From positions 2,811,113-2,875,112 of the forward strand of contig JAESIW010000138.1 in the NCBI GenBank assembly GCA_016802295.1: a DNA stretch of 64,000 bases. Reading direction: 5' to 3'. The position numbers and the translations under genes are program-made. Below, piece after piece: positions 11,401 through 25,220 of the stretch. The notes under the pieces are model-generated. The model was not told where the DNA came from. It searched no databases and was given only the letters and a program-made list of their open reading frames with translations. Each line of letters begins with the position of its first letter. Position 1 is the first letter of the stretch. The DNA comes from Brachionus rotundiformis. Its lineage: Eukaryota; Rotifera; Eurotatoria; Ploima; Brachionidae.

Positions 11401-14400
11401 GTAGTCAAATTAAACTATAAATATAAAAGTCTATAATTAAGAAAAAATTTTTTCCTCATTTGTAAAATTATTTAATATTGTTTAAGTTTTTTGTCAAAAT
11501 GTAAATTTTTAATCATTTTAAAGTAAGACTATAAAAAATATAATTTCTAAGCTTCAAGATTCTAAAAGTTTATAAAAGAGAGCATGTTTTTTTTTGTTTT
11601 AGTTACGTGTTTTATGCTAACAATTATTTGTAATCCTTAAATAAAATATCATACTTTTAAAGAGATACAAAATACTTGTATTTCAACACTTAACTTTATA
11701 AAAAAATTTTATTGATTATTTTTTATGCTGATTTAATTTTCTTTTAATAAAAAAAATTATTTTTATCGTGAACTAGATTACGTGACAAAGCTATAACAGC
11801 AAACCTCGTGCAAAAAGGTTAATAATAATCGTGATGGAACAAAGCTCAAATTCCGAAAAGTAGACTTATTATTTATAATTTTATATTAAAATACCAAAGT
11901 AAGAAATGAGCTAAAAGGCATTAAAGGAAAATGCTTTTGTTTTTTATTTTTCAAATAAAACTCAAATTTAATTGTCTATACAATAAAATAATATGATATT
12001 TAGGCTTTTTGATATTGTTATTATTAGTTAAAGTATCTCGTCAAAAGTACGACCAAAATTCTCATCGAAATGATAAATCTAGGATTTTGAAAAATTTGAA
12101 ATATGTCCGAAAATGCTGAATTCAAGATAGCTTTAACTCATAGCTTGATAAGCAGATGCTTTTGTTTAGCTATCATTAATAAAAATGTCTTGTTTGAGAA
12201 CCGCAGTGGGTCCATTAGTAACAAATCGATTTTTTTTGTATTTTTCGAAATTAGGCGGCTAAAATTAACCAAAATTGATTATTGTCGAGGAATTGGCTAA
12301 ACACCGTCTTATATTAAATTCTAGATATACGCTTCATACAAAGAAAAATAATTGTTTTCTCAAACTAATTGGTTTTTATTTTGGTAAAATTTTGCTGACA
12401 CTGATCTCTTAAAAGATCAATTTGTTATAAATAGAGAATTACTGATTTTTATGGTACATATTTAGACACAAAATTGATACAGAAAATTTTAAAAAATTAA
12501 ACGTCATCAAATTAGCATTTTTAATTTTTAATTTCATCTAAAAAAAACGAATTTGAAAATTATTTTTTTTTCAATATTAAAATCATTTTTTTTTAATTTA
12601 ATCTAAGATTAAAATAAGATCTTGAAATGCGACTTAATTCAATTTAAGCTATTAAATTAATTTTAAGGTAAAATCTGAGTCCTTATCAAATAAATTTAGA
12701 AAAAAATAAAAATTGTTTTAAAATTTTTATAAGACATTAAGCGAATTGGATTTAACAAGATGATTAAAATTTCTTATCATTCTTAAAAATCATTTATTTT
12801 GAAGAGCATAAAATTTACATAAAAATAGTCCTTTTAAGAGGTAGCTAAGTAAGCTGGTCAACTATAAGCATTCAAAATGATACCATGCTTTAATGATCGT
12901 ATAATTTGAAATTAATATATTTTTCGCTAACAAAAGTATAATTACACTTCAAATCTGATCTAAAGAGATAGAAAGGTCCAAGTAGATTAATAGGTAAATT
13001 AATAGCTTTTAAAGTCTGGCTATAATAAGATAATTTTCGCCTAAATAATATCAATCAAACGTAATGTCTTTTTTTTTAAATATTTATTTTAAAATAAATT
13101 ATAGCTTCGTTTTAATGTAAATTAAATTGTGAATGGTTTTGACGTAGACTTTAGTAAGCGCTTGGGCAAATTTTTCTTTAGTAAACACGACCAGCTTAGT
13201 TTGGCTTGAGCTTTATTTATTTGTTAAGAAATAATTAGTTTATACGAATAATAGAATAATGATCCTTAAGCTGGTTTTATACTCTAAGGTTTAGTTATTA
13301 TGGTCTTTATTTTTTTCAAAAAGCTTTTTAGTGATCTTTAAAACCAAAAGTTAATTAATACTGGATTCAGATTTTTTGAATAAATTTAAATTAGTGAGAA
13401 TTTTTATTCACTAATTTAGTGCTTCAAATTGAGATCGTAAAATCAAGAGATAACACGTTTTTCGATTGTTGAGAATATATAAATTTCTTTAAAAAATAAA
13501 GTTTTTTTTTGGAGAAATAGCCTGCACTTTTTTAATAATTTTTATATTTAAATTAAAAAATTCATTCTTAATATTTAATTAAATAAATATCGTTTGGTTA
13601 TAATACTAGGTCAGTTCAAAAGTTTCAAATTATTTATTTTTCTATTTATTTTTTTAATTAAGAATAAAAAATATTTTGATATTTTCGTCCACGTTCGGAC
13701 AGTATGTTCCAAAATTTTGGTATTTTTCGGCTTTCTTTTCAAATTGAATAAAAATATATATAATTTTTTAAGTCAGTAATTATGAAATTATGAAGGTAAA
13801 TAAAATTTTATGCTCGATAAAAGAACATATTTTAATGAATAAGTTAGAAAGATAAAAAATTTTTTTTTTCAATTTAAATTATAAATTACATATGAACATA
13901 ACAGGATATTAGATAAGAAAATAAAAAATTTAATTTCGAAAAAGAATTTCCCAAATCGAAGAACACACTTTTGATAGATTTTTCAAAATTTCGTTTTTAG
14001 TATTTCTAGTACTTTTTTAAAATAAACTCAAATTTTAATTTTTACTCTTAAATTTGATTAATTTGTGGTAATTTAAATTTTTTAGTCATAATTAAATCAC
14101 CTCTAAGGTTTACCTTATGTTTATTTTAGAATTTAAATTCCTTGATTTTAAGAATTTTTTTCAAGATTTTTAAGTTTTCATCTTTGAATATATTTGTTTG
14201 GATTCAATTTTATAATGTTAAAAAAACAACTCCCAAATTGTTCAGAGGGAATTTTAATCCTAAAGCTTGGCAAAAATAATAAGTTTGAACAATTTCCAAA
14301 GATAGTTAAGTAATCTTTGGAAATGAATTTAGAAAAAGCTTTGAAGGATATATTTCTTTGTATAAAAAAGTTGACAGAACAAATAAGACTCAGAATGAGA

Positions 14401-14592
14401 AGACAAGATTTATTTTGGTCTTCTATTTCAACCACGACATCTTCTTGACTTATGTGTGAGCATTGTCATTTAACGGGTCTTTAGCTCACGTGACTTAAAA
14501 TAGCGTGACTTTTAACTGTAAATAAAGAACATAAAATTTTAATTAATTTAATTTAGAGAGAAATAAAGAAAAATGCTCTATTGACAAATAAA
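5478..14592. other. 9-kb gene-poor region
   Basis: Extremely AT-rich DNA with homopolymer A and T runs. I find no ORF with a recognisable domain, no RNA gene and no clear transposon. A 66-codon ATG ORF at 8718-8918 is the only richer patch of sequence. Another short ORF at 12103-12300 resembles nothing I know. The last few hundred bases are presumably the 5' flank of the neurabin gene and contain a CACGTG at 14487-14492. Confidence 0.4.
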
Positions 14593-17500
14593 ATGTCCAA
14601 CACTGTTATTTTATCACCAACTTCTTACCGGAGTCAATCGAACACACAACCTGGTTTCGGATCCAATGTAAGTCGCTTAAAGAGTGTCTTTTTCCAAAAT
14701 CAGGCAGACAATGAGAACACGCCATCCACAACTCTGAAGCATCAGTCAAGATTGAACGGAGACAGCTTGGTCAACCAGCTAACCAACAAGCTTCAATCGG
14801 GCAACAATCGTAGCCGCAGTTTGTCCACTTCTAGGAACCAAAATTCCGAGTCCATTATGAACAGGATTAACTTGCTGAAAAGTGTGAGCAAGGTAGAAGA
14901 ATCGCCTAAAATACAGCGCACTGAAGACACCAACACAGACCATTTGACTCGCTTCCAATCGGCGAAGGCACTTTTCGCTCGAATGGAATCCGAGTCGGCC
15001 AAAATGACCCAGTCTTTGAAAGTCAACACCCGCAGCCTCAATCCTAGGCGAAGTTTGAACAGCTTTTGCACCAAAGAAGAGCCAAAGCCAAAGCGTTTAA
15101 CCATGGGCTCGGCAAATGACTTGGATGAGATCAAAAGCGAACAACTAACCGAGTTGCCCGAGAGCCCGCATCCCAGACCAACTAGCAGGTCATGGTCGAA
15201 ACTTGCCTCACAAAAATCATCAGCAAGCTCATCACCAACATCTACAAACACATCGACATCAAATTTGTCTGATAAAACAGAGACTGAAAACAGGCAAGAA
15301 ATAGAGGAAGTTAAAAAATATGAAAACACTTGCGAGACGGACAATTCTGATGGCGGTGTGGATACATCTGATTCGGCATATTACGAAATACCAGGCATAG
15401 ATGAACACTCAGACATGGACCAACAGGACGAAGAAACTAGAAAGCGTCGCGTTAAATTTTCACGCAATCCGATCAGGGTCTATTCAACATTTTCGGCGTC
15501 GGACTATGACCGACGAAATGAGGACATAGATCCAATAAGTGCTTCGGCAGAGTTTGAACTTGAGAAAAGAATTGAAAAAATGGATGTTTTTTATGTTGAA
15601 TTGGAACGCGGATCAGAAGGTTTGGGCTTGAGCATAATCGGCATGGGTGTTGGTGCTGAGCATGGTTTGCAAAAGTTGGGAATATTCATAAAAACTATAA
15701 CTCCTAATGGGGCGGCAGCTAGAGATGGCCGGCTGAAAGTTGGAGATCAAATTATTGAAGTTGATGGAGTGAGTTTAGTAGGAGTTACCCAAACTCTCGC
15801 CGCTGCAGTGTTGCGCTCGACCCAAGGCTTGGTCAAGTTTACCATTGGACGTGAGAAGATTGATGAAAACAGTGGACAAATGTCCGAGATAGCTCGGTTG
15901 ATTCAACAATCTCTGGACCAAGACCGCATGAAAGAAGACTATTTGACCAAACAGGCTCAAATGGCCTCTCAGTCTCATTTGAATTCACATTTGCAACAGA
16001 ATGCAAATAGAAATTCTGCTCTAGAGCCCATCGAACAACCTGAAATAGCTGACCAAACCGACAATGAAAAGCAAGAAAGTGATGACAAAATTGAATTGTT
16101 CGAGCTTAGGTCTAAATTAAGTGATTTTGAGAAACAAAATGAATGCTTGAAGCAGGAACAAGATAGATTGAGTAAGCGGTGCATGCAATTACAGCAGACC
16201 GAATTGCAAACTGCCCTCGAATTAAATGGACTTAAGCAGCAAATACAGCAAATGGTCGAGCAATATTCCGAATTGGACAGAAAATTTTGTCAAAATTTAG
16301 AAAAATTAAGACTCTATGAACAAAGGTAAATATTTTGTCAAATTGATTTCAATTTTTACCCTGGGTAAAAAATTAAGGTCTAATTTTTGTACAGATATGA
16401 TTGATTATATCAATGGTAAATATTGGTCCTAACAAATTTAGGTTAAAATTCGAAATTTTTATGATATGGTAAGAAAAAATTAGTTTGGGCAAAACTTAAA
16501 TTTAAAGAAATGGAAAAAATTTATTTAAAATATGATTAAAAAAATTAAGTATTACAAGTTGATTAAGTTTCTTTTAGATAATATTCAAGTTATATTTTTT
16601 AAAAAGGGAATTTAAAAACCCCTCGGACTTTCTAGTGTTAAATTAATTATTTTCAATTCAAATTCAAGGCTAATCAACAGGCAAGTGCCCTAGTCAAAAT
16701 AGACTCATTAACACTTGGTTTATTTAATTTTTTTAAAAAAATATAAAAGTTAAATAAAAAATAAAATAAAATTAAAAATTATTATAATCAAATTATTGGA
16801 AAAATGGCAAAAAAGACTAATTTAAATAATATTTTGAAAATTTTTTTACCAAGTCATATTATTATTATTCAAAATGTTACAAGATACGAAAGCCAGAGCT
16901 TTCTTACAGCCCAAAAGTTAAAGTGGTTATCATTTTAAAGTTTTTAAGAAGTATATAAGCTTTAGTTATTTGTTATTATTAGAAGAGTGTTTGCGGTGAA
17001 AAGTCAATAAAATTCAGACTTATATTATTAAAAATTGAAAGCTTGAATGTTCTAAATTTGATCTTGATCACAAAGCTTTTTATCATTTAAAAAAATTCAA
17101 ATGTTTTTTGTCAATAATTAGATTTGCCATTGGTTCAATCAAGTTCCCATTATTTTTTAAAATAATAGCAGCATAGATTTCTTGAGTCTTTTTTTTTCTT
17201 TATTTTTTAAAGTTTTAGGAGAGCTAAAATATAATAGGGCCTTAAAAGAGAAATATACCATTCTGTCAAAAATACAAGTTTAAACTTAAAAATTTTAAAT
17301 ATCGAATAAAAATTATTTTATTTTAAATTAAGACAAAAGTGACAACAAATTGAAAAAAATTGTTATGATCCTGTTTGAATTAATATAAAGATATTTTGAT
17401 TAATAATTGATTAAAATAATAAAAAATTTTTTAATTTATAGATTATTCAATCTATGAGATTATTAGAATAAAAATTAAATTGAAATTGATGATTAAATGA

Positions 17501-18691
17501 AAATAATTATTAATATTCGGAAAATATTATTTCAAAATATTGTATTTTCTAAATTTTAATAAGATAAGTAATTAGATTAATTTTTTTTATTATCAATTTC
17601 TTAGAATAAACTATTTTTTTTCCAATAAAAATTGTCAACACTGGGTTTTTAAATGAAATAACTTGTTTAAAATTTTGTTAATTGATAAATGATTTATTTT
17701 AAATGTTCTAAGAGATGAAGAAAAATCTAAAGAAATTGGATTACTCCGAGAAAAAATTGAACAATTAAGCTCCAGCCAAAGTCCAGTTTATGAAACTTAT
17801 AAACAGTGTACAACCAGTTATTCAGTAAGACAAATTCCACCACCGCCACTTCCGCCTATGAGCTCAGTAATTAATCAATTAAAAAAAGTAATGCCGGTGC
17901 CAACTAGTTCACCACCTCCCATACCTCAATCTGACACAGACGAGTCAAATTTTAATTGTTTGCGTCCGACGCCAATGCTTGACAACGAACCATCTAAATT
18001 CAAGTCCTCGTTAATAAAGCGTGGATCTCTTGCATCAAGACAACTACCTCAACAAACTACTCAAAATGAAAACTTCCAATACAGAAACATAATTGTCAAG
18101 ATGAATTCGACTCGTAGGAACAACCAAAACAGCCAAGAAGATGAGACTGATACTGAAGATTTAGAGCGTAATAATGACCAGAGTGAGGATACTGAAGAAG
18201 AGGAATATATAGATGATGACGATGGCGAGTTTGAGCAAAGAGGAGATGAGGAATATCAAATAGACACAACAAATAGGCTCAATAGTGTTAATTTAATGCC
18301 TAATTATCCAAGCTATTCACTAAATAGTCTCAACTCTACATCTTCTTTTTATACATCGAGTCTTGTTAATTCAGGATCTTTAATTTCTCAAAATAATCAA
18401 GTTATGAGCTTTACACAGCCAATTGAAGATTGGACATGTGAGACTGTATCTCAATGGCTTGAAATAAATGATCTATCTAAATATAAAAATATTTTTCTCG
18501 AGATGAGAATCGATGGTGAAAAGCTACAGCAACTAGACTCAAGTAAACTAAAACAGCTTGGCATCAAGTCTCAAGATAAAGAACTTTTAAAAATTAAAAT
18601 TAGAGATTTAAAGCAAAGCGAACAAGACAACACAATGTTCAATAAATTTATATTGGAACAAAATAAAATGAAAAAAAAATTAAAATCATAG
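14593..18691 (+). CDS. PPP1R9A: neurabin-like PP1- and actin-binding scaffold (PDZ, coiled coil, SAM)
   Basis: Neurabin targets protein phosphatase 1 to F-actin, classically at synapses and junctions. Exons 14593-16325 and 17713-18691 join in phase to give about 903 aa; the 1,387-bp intron separates them. I chose the ATG at 14593. Near the N-terminus, GSNVSRLKSVF matches the actin-binding helix of neurabin. A long Ser/Thr-rich stretch follows, then the RVxF-type PP1 motif RRVKFS and the adjoining YDRRNEDIDP. A PDZ domain comes next, with carboxylate loop GLGLSIIGMGVG, then a coiled coil at the end of exon 1 and start of exon 2. Exon 2 has proline clusters (PPPPLPP), an acidic patch and a C-terminal SAM domain beginning WTCETVSQWLEINDLSKY. 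The SAM domain places it with neurabin-1 rather than spinophilin, which lacks one. Confidence 0.92.
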
Positions 18692-20192
18692 ACATATTTG
18701 ATGATTTTTAATCTAATAACTATTAATATATTACAATGTCGATCCGTTTAATGTATATTTTATTTAATCGATTTATCATCTGATAATTAAATTTAAGTGT
18801 CTATATATAGAAGTTCAATCTATTGTTTTGTGTATTTTATCTGATAAAAAATTTTAAAATTAAATTAGATTTTTTTTCTTTTTTGAATTTTTGTTTTAAT
18901 ATGTAATTCAATCTACTTTATTTGATACAATTTAATTTAAAATTATTGAACTTAATTATTATTAATAAATAGATAATCGATTGATCTATTTCAATGAAAG
19001 AAACTAATCTTTTTTTTTAAATTTAGAAAAAAAAGGTGATTTAATCTTTTTTAATTGTTCACTTGTCGTCAATAAAATTTATTTATCTTATTTAGAATAA
19101 GTTTTTTATTTTATTAAGTTTAATCAGTTAATTTACCACTGTTAATTTTAAAATTTCTGATAATCAAAAATATTGTTCAGAAAAGATAATTTTTTTGTCT
19201 AATTTCTTTTATAGGAATTCTAATAGCTCTAAACTTATCTGTAATATTTTTTTTAATTTTTTTTCTTTCGGTGCACTTTGTTATATCTATTGAAGCTATT
19301 TATTTATCAACACATATACTTAAATTTAATTTTTTAAATAAATTATTTAAAACATTTTTTCATTTTTTTCATGCTCATGGAAAAATTTATAAATTTAAAA
19401 TTAGATAATAAATATTTGTCCCAAGATAAGATGAAAATTTTCAAAAATATTAAGCAACTTTATCTTGTCTAGTTTTTTTATTAAATAATAATACTAAAAA
19501 TTGTTTACGGTTTTACTATAAAAACAATCAACCCAGAAATTATAATATTAAGTTACAATTTCTAAACTTTAAATTATGCTAAGTAAATTTAAAGCGAACT
19601 TATCAATATCTTTGTCTTAAGATTTTTTCATAGACTCTTCAAAGAATATACCACAAGATACATATCTAATTAAATAATCAGATTTCATATTTTGTTTATT
19701 CTTTAAAAAAAAATTAAAATAGTGGCTTATCAAGTAGATATATTTGTTATTTGAAAAAAAAAAATTGCTTGAAAAATATTTTAGATTCAATTTGGTAAAT
19801 AAGTACCACTTACTATTTGTTAATTTAAATAAAAATAAAAAATAACAAGAGTGAGTTAAAAATTATAAATCAATAATAAACTGTTTTGACTTAATGATTA
19901 TTGTATGCTTGAAAATTAAAATATTTAATAAAATCAATTTTATTTTTTTATTGAAAATCTAATCAGTAAATTTAAGACAAAAAATCACGTACATAATTTT
20001 AAACAATTAAAAAATAAATTTATTAATTTTAATGTACAAATATCGTGAGAAAAAAATTAACGATCGTGAGATCAGATTAAAATGTCTTTTTTTAATTCAG
20101 TCAACAATATGTCTTAGAGATATTATCAGGTTCACCCATTAATAATTAACTAAGTCTTAAACAAAAATAAAATGGACAAAATTTGATCAGCT
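18692..20192. other. intergenic, tail-to-tail spacer
   Basis: AT-rich spacer between the 3' ends of the neurabin and DIXDC1 genes. No gene, RNA or repeat was recognised. Confidence 0.45.
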
Positions 20193-23100
20193 TCACATCT
20201 TTTCTATCCATACAACTATTTTCCCATCAAAACTCGGCAATATTTTGCTATCATTGGATATCTAACGTAAAAATTAGTCTGATAAAATACTTATAATAAA
20301 AAAACATACTTCTTGTTTAATTACTCCAAATTCAGGATCAGCTAGCTTGAATCTAAACCTATAATTACTATTCTTTAATTTAGTAGCTTCTTTTAAGTCA
20401 TTTAAGGTAATTGAACCCAAATTTTTGTTAAAATTTATCACTATAGGAGTATTGTTTTTTTCCATATAATATACACATTTTGTGCCAGAAATGGCACTAC
20501 TATTACAACTATTTGTGCTTGTATTGGCACTTGAGTGTGCTGAATCAAAATTTGTCGATGTGGAAATAGTGAGCAAAGAACTTGCTGATTTTTGTTTGCA
20601 AAAATTCTCCCACATTTGGTTATTTAGCTTGTTAGGCTTCTCAGATCTGGTCGACAGATTTCCATTTTGATGAAGACTTTGTGGTGCTGAATAAGATTGG
20701 GCAAAAAGACGCGAAATTATTTTCTTCACATTGCTCTCGTTGTGCGTAGGATCAGATTTTCCTTCAATTTCAGTTTTTTCCAATGATTTATGTGAATAAT
20801 TTGAGACTGCCGATATTGATGATGAAGATGAATGAACCGATGAAGGCGATTGGGACTGAACATGTTGGACAGGAGAATTAGCCGATGAAGAGGTGAGCGA
20901 ACTGGACCCTGAGGTTGAAGACGAGAAAAGGGCCGGGTTAAGACCAGCGCGCTCAATAAGGCTATTGAAATTTTGCTCAATCATATTTATTAAAGCTTGA
21001 GATGGATGACCATGACCAAACTGATGTCTCAATCTTCCCAGTGAATCTTTTATAATCGAATATTCTTCTTTAGATGCTGTTACAGTCATATCTTTTTTAG
21101 AATTTTGTGATGCGATTAAGTTAATTTTTCGATCTGTGTTGGCAATCATACCAGACAAAGCATGCTCTTTTTCTTGAACCACATCCAATGTGTCCGAAAC
21201 ATGCTTAACTTGTTGTCTTAAAACTTTCGCTTGATCCTCTTTTTCTTTGTTCAAATCACTGATTTCACTTTTCAGTTTTTCTATCATATTATCTTTTTTT
21301 TCCAACTCTAATTTGAATGATTCAATTTGTGCCTGAACAGAATCAAGTTGGTATTTTAGGTCATCTTTTTCTTTTGTCAAATTCTGAGTGTTTAGTTGGA
21401 GATTTAATTGCTCGTTTTTCATTTCCAGAATGGTATTATTCTGCTCATTGATACGTGACTTTAGACCACTTTGAATACCATTTTTATTCAAATTATCTGT
21501 CTTAAATTGACTAAGTTCGTTTTTCAACTCAGTATTGTATGCTTCAAGCTGCTGAATCTCTGATTTGAGAATGGCAATTTTTTCTTCATAAGGCAAATTA
21601 GACGGGTTGCTGCTGTTCAATTGGTTTAGCTCATTTTCAGCATTGGATATCAAGTTTTCGGGCTGTAGCTCATTCATATCACAAGTCATCAAGACTTTCT
21701 GTAGCTTCAAGAGCATTGCTTTAACTGATTGAACTTCATTTATATTTATCTCATTATCTTCGACAATATTTTGCAAAATGAGGTCGTTTTCAGTATCTTT
21801 TACTAACTCAGAAGGATTTTTATTATCAGGCTGAGTAACTTCGTTCACAACTGTTTTCCCAGTTTGATTATTTGTATTCGAAGACAAGTTTTCATTACTT
21901 TTGTTGGAATTTTCAATCATTTCTTGGTCCTTATCTTGAGCTGATTTTTTCGTGGGCGATTTAATTTCCGCTTCCTCTTCAATAATTTTTTCCTGCTTTT
22001 CCAAAGAATATGTTTTATCTTTTTAAATTTAAATTAATATCTTTATTTAAAAGTCGCCAAATTTTATTTTTGTCTAACTTTCTACCTCTCAAAAAAGAGA
22101 TAAAAATTTAGTTTAATGTCTCTGATTCGAAATTTTTAAATTAAAAAAAATTTTATAGCATTCACAAGTTTGATTTAGATATTTACTATAATCGAGTTTA
22201 AATCACACGATAAAAATTATTTTATCTGAATTTTACTTTTTATGTTTGCTATTTTATCTAAATATTGTTTAAATTCTTAATATTCATTTTCTAAAGAAAA
22301 GTATTTAATGTTTATACATATATCGTACAGCATATCATTCAATGATTAAGTATTGATAAGACCAATTTACCGATATTGTACTGATAAAAAAATTCCTAAA
22401 ATGTTTTCTAAAATTTAATATGAGCATTTTTTTATCTTTTTTTTTCCATTAAATATATAATAAAATAGCCTTAAATAAAATCATCATGAAAACTAAAACC
22501 AAGTCCTCTTTCTGTGGGCTTTTTCCAAAAAATTCTTTTTCAAATTAAATAATAAATCAGCTTGGAAAATAAATCTTTTAATTTTATTATTTCAAAATAT
22601 TTATAGAAGCTAATCTTTAAAATTAAAGTATTTTAGCTTTATTTTTTATTTAATGTTAAAAAAATCTTAATAAACATAAGGTAACTAAGAAATTAATTTA
22701 GAATTTATAATTCGAATTGTTGCTTCATTTAACTCTGAAATTTATCTCCTAAAATGTGCTCGATTTAATTTAACTTCCTTATTACTAAAATTAAATATTA
22801 TTTTTTATCTAAATATTGTTTAAATTCTTATTTTAATATTAGAAATCCATTTTCTAAAGAAAAGTATTTAATGTTTATACATATTAGATTTTGGTAGTAC
22901 TGGTGGTTTGCGAGGTTGGATTTTGATTTAGCTCGGACATGAATTTATAATTTTGAATATTATTTTTAAATCATCAATTCAAAATTATAAAATCAACACA
23001 AATTATTTTAAAAATTATTTTTTCTTTAATTTTAAATTGAGATAAATTTTATTTATTCTTATGTTTAAAATTTATATGTCATAATTACAACACTATTTCT

Positions 23101-24426
23101 TCAGACTAAACTTTTAAAAATTATTTTCCTAAGGATCAAGGTCTTAATGAAGAATAAGTGATTGCCAAATTTTTCTTACTTTTAACTGATTTTAGATTGT
23201 AAACCGTACTACGGTCTATTGAGATTGCGGTAGTATCCAAAGCCGCACCACCAGGTTGCAAAACAGTTGACGATGCAATTGGTTGAGCAGCATTTGGTGA
23301 AAGCAAAAATGATCCTGTTATCATTGTGCTATTTTTAGGTGGTGAAAATTGGTTACAAGTTTTGTCAATGTAGTTTGTTGTATTCATGTTTGGTAAAACA
23401 TATGTTTGGTTCGAGTTCAAATTGATTGGATTAAGATAAGTGGAATTTGTGCTACAATCTGTCAAATTACTTCGCTTAACATACTTAATGCTAAAAAAGA
23501 AATTTATTATTTATTAAATTAACAAACTATTTTATTTACTTAAAGTTTTCGTTCTTATATTTTCGTACATCAGCTAGACTGACACATGCTGCTTGTACCA
23601 AATGAGTCATCGAGTCCAAATTACGTGCTTTAAGATAAAATTTAAAATTATAATCTAAATACTTAAAAATGACAAACTTTGATTCAGCGTTGACTTTGCA
23701 GCAGAGCTGGCTGTTTGTTGATTATTTACCACATACGTGTTGTTCATTGAGTTTACATTATTTGTCGATTGTGATCTTTTGTTGGTCATTTGTTTGTTTG
23801 TCAACGTGTTTAAATTTGTCGAACTGGTGGTCTGCGAGGTTGGATTTTGATTTAGCTTGGACATGAATGCTGAATATGGTTGTACATTTGTAGGCTTGAA
23901 ATGAGCAGCTAAAGCCAGCACAAGGCGCATTATAGATTTCAGATTTCCTTCCAAGATTTCCTTGGCAGTCGTTTGGTGCATTTTAACTGAGTTTTGTTGC
24001 ATGAATTTTAGAATTTTTTCTATGTTTTCTTTACATTCCGATACAGTCTTTGGATTCAAATTTACATCGGTAAGAACCGTGCCGGCTACAGAGAACATTT
24101 TTATTTTTTTGCTTTAATATAAAAAATACCAACTTACAAATCACTTCTATGAGATGTATTAGGCTGACTCCATTGGACAAATCGGCGTGCAAATTTTCGA
24201 CTAGTTTGACTCCTGGACGCTTTTTAAGATGAGAGTTTATCCAAGTGATGTAATTTTGAATCTGAACTGGATTTGATTGAGATTTGGCTGAAGTTAAGCA
24301 ATTAGTGCTGTGTCTTAGGTTCGATCGTTGATGATTGCTAATGGTCGAGGATGTGGAAATAAAAGTTGACGAGCTTTTCGGGTTTAAATCGCCCGAGTCT
24401 CCGAAAAGTTGATTGTTGCTAAGCAT
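20193..24426 (-). CDS. DIXDC1: DIXDC1 (coiled-coil DIX1, Wnt pathway): CH, coiled coil, DIX
   Basis: DIXDC1/Ccd1 couples Dishevelled and Axin polymers and actin in Wnt signalling. Minus-strand exons: 24426-24138, 24085 to about 23678, 23627-23540, 23490-23180, 22018-20310 and 20261-20193, about 957 aa with all phases consistent. Exons 1-2 encode a calponin-homology domain (ITWINSHLKKRPGVK; then KSIMRLVLALAAHFKP, almost identical to the vertebrate protein). Exon 5 opens with a charged N-part and a long heptad coiled coil, then a Ser-rich linker. The DIX domain starts CVYYMEKNNTPIVI and finishes in exon 6 with LPSFDGKIVVWIEKM and a stop. The exon 2 donor is uncertain (23678 or 23663). The protein is longer than the human form, about 680 aa, mainly from low-complexity Asn/Ser/Thr stretches. 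The large intron (22019-23179) carries a copied piece of exon 2. Confidence 0.9.
22252..22324 (-). repeat. intronic direct repeat, copy A
   Basis: Within the large DIXDC1 intron. It shares exact stretches of about 27 and 37 nt with copy B at 22803-22884; B carries about 10 extra bases between them. Confidence 0.75.
22803..22884 (-). repeat. intronic direct repeat, copy B
   Basis: Second copy of the sequence at 22252-22324, in the same orientation. It sits directly next to the duplicated exon-2 fragment at 22899-22944. Confidence 0.75.
22899..22944 (-). pseudogene. duplicated fragment of DIXDC1 exon 2 inside a later intron
   Basis: Forty-four of 46 bases match 23823-23868, part of DIXDC1 exon 2, in the same orientation. 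Read on the minus strand it would encode FMSELNQNPTSQTTS, against FMSKLNQNPTSQTTS in the real exon. It lacks the rest of the exon and is most simply a stray partial duplication. Confidence 0.75.
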
Positions 24427-25220
24427 TTTAAATTTTATCAGTCTAAATTTTCATTTTATCTAAAAATAAATAATAGATATTAAAAATCGATCCTTAAATA
24501 GTTTAATTAACTAGTCAAGTCAATTAAATTAAGGTTATATTAAAAATGAGTGGTTTGTATAAAAATTTATTTCTATTTTTGAACCAAAATAAGATGATTT
24601 AAAAAGCTATGATGATATTCATATGTCGTTTTTCCATTTAAAACAATGGATAACAGAATACTAAGAGTAAATATACTTAGAATTGCCATATAAAAGCATT
24701 CATCATGAAAATTTTCTAAAATTTACAAAATTTTTAAACTAATCTGCACCTAAATGACGAAAACTAAAATTTTACATTCTATAAACTTTTATAATCGTCA
24801 AGCATTTAAAAATCTTTTTTTCCAAAAAGTGAAAATTAATTGATTGATTTTTTAATATTGTTTATTTAGCAATTAAAAAAAACATATAACTAGAATTTAA
24901 ATTGTCAAAATTTTCTTATCGAAAAATGTAAACTCTAATGAAAAATATTATACAATTCGCTTGATTATTTTTTTTAAGTAGAAAAAAATGTAATATATTA
25001 TTTTAAATTCCTTTTAAATATTTAAAATTACCTCCGATTATGATCCAAGACCAATTTTTGAATATACATAAAATATTTTTTTAAACTAAAATAATCAATT
25101 TCGAAAAATAAAACATTATAATTAAATTGGTAATCTTTATCATAAATTAAAATTTAAGCTTATATTCGGAATTTATTTAAACCTAAATGAAAATAGAAAT
25201 AAAGTATAATAAAATAAAAA

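Noticed and set aside
12103..12300. 65-codon ATG frame in the 9-kb desert
   Set aside because: No domain, no neighbouring exon that joins it in phase and composition like its surroundings.
14178..14435. 85-codon minus-strand open frame upstream of neurabin
   Set aside because: It has no ATG (first codon GTG), no recognisable domain and the hydrophobic composition expected of AT-rich noise.
14793..15344. 183-codon open frame antisense to neurabin exon 1
   Set aside because: A mirror of the low-complexity Ser/Asp-rich coding strand; the sense strand has clear neurabin homology.
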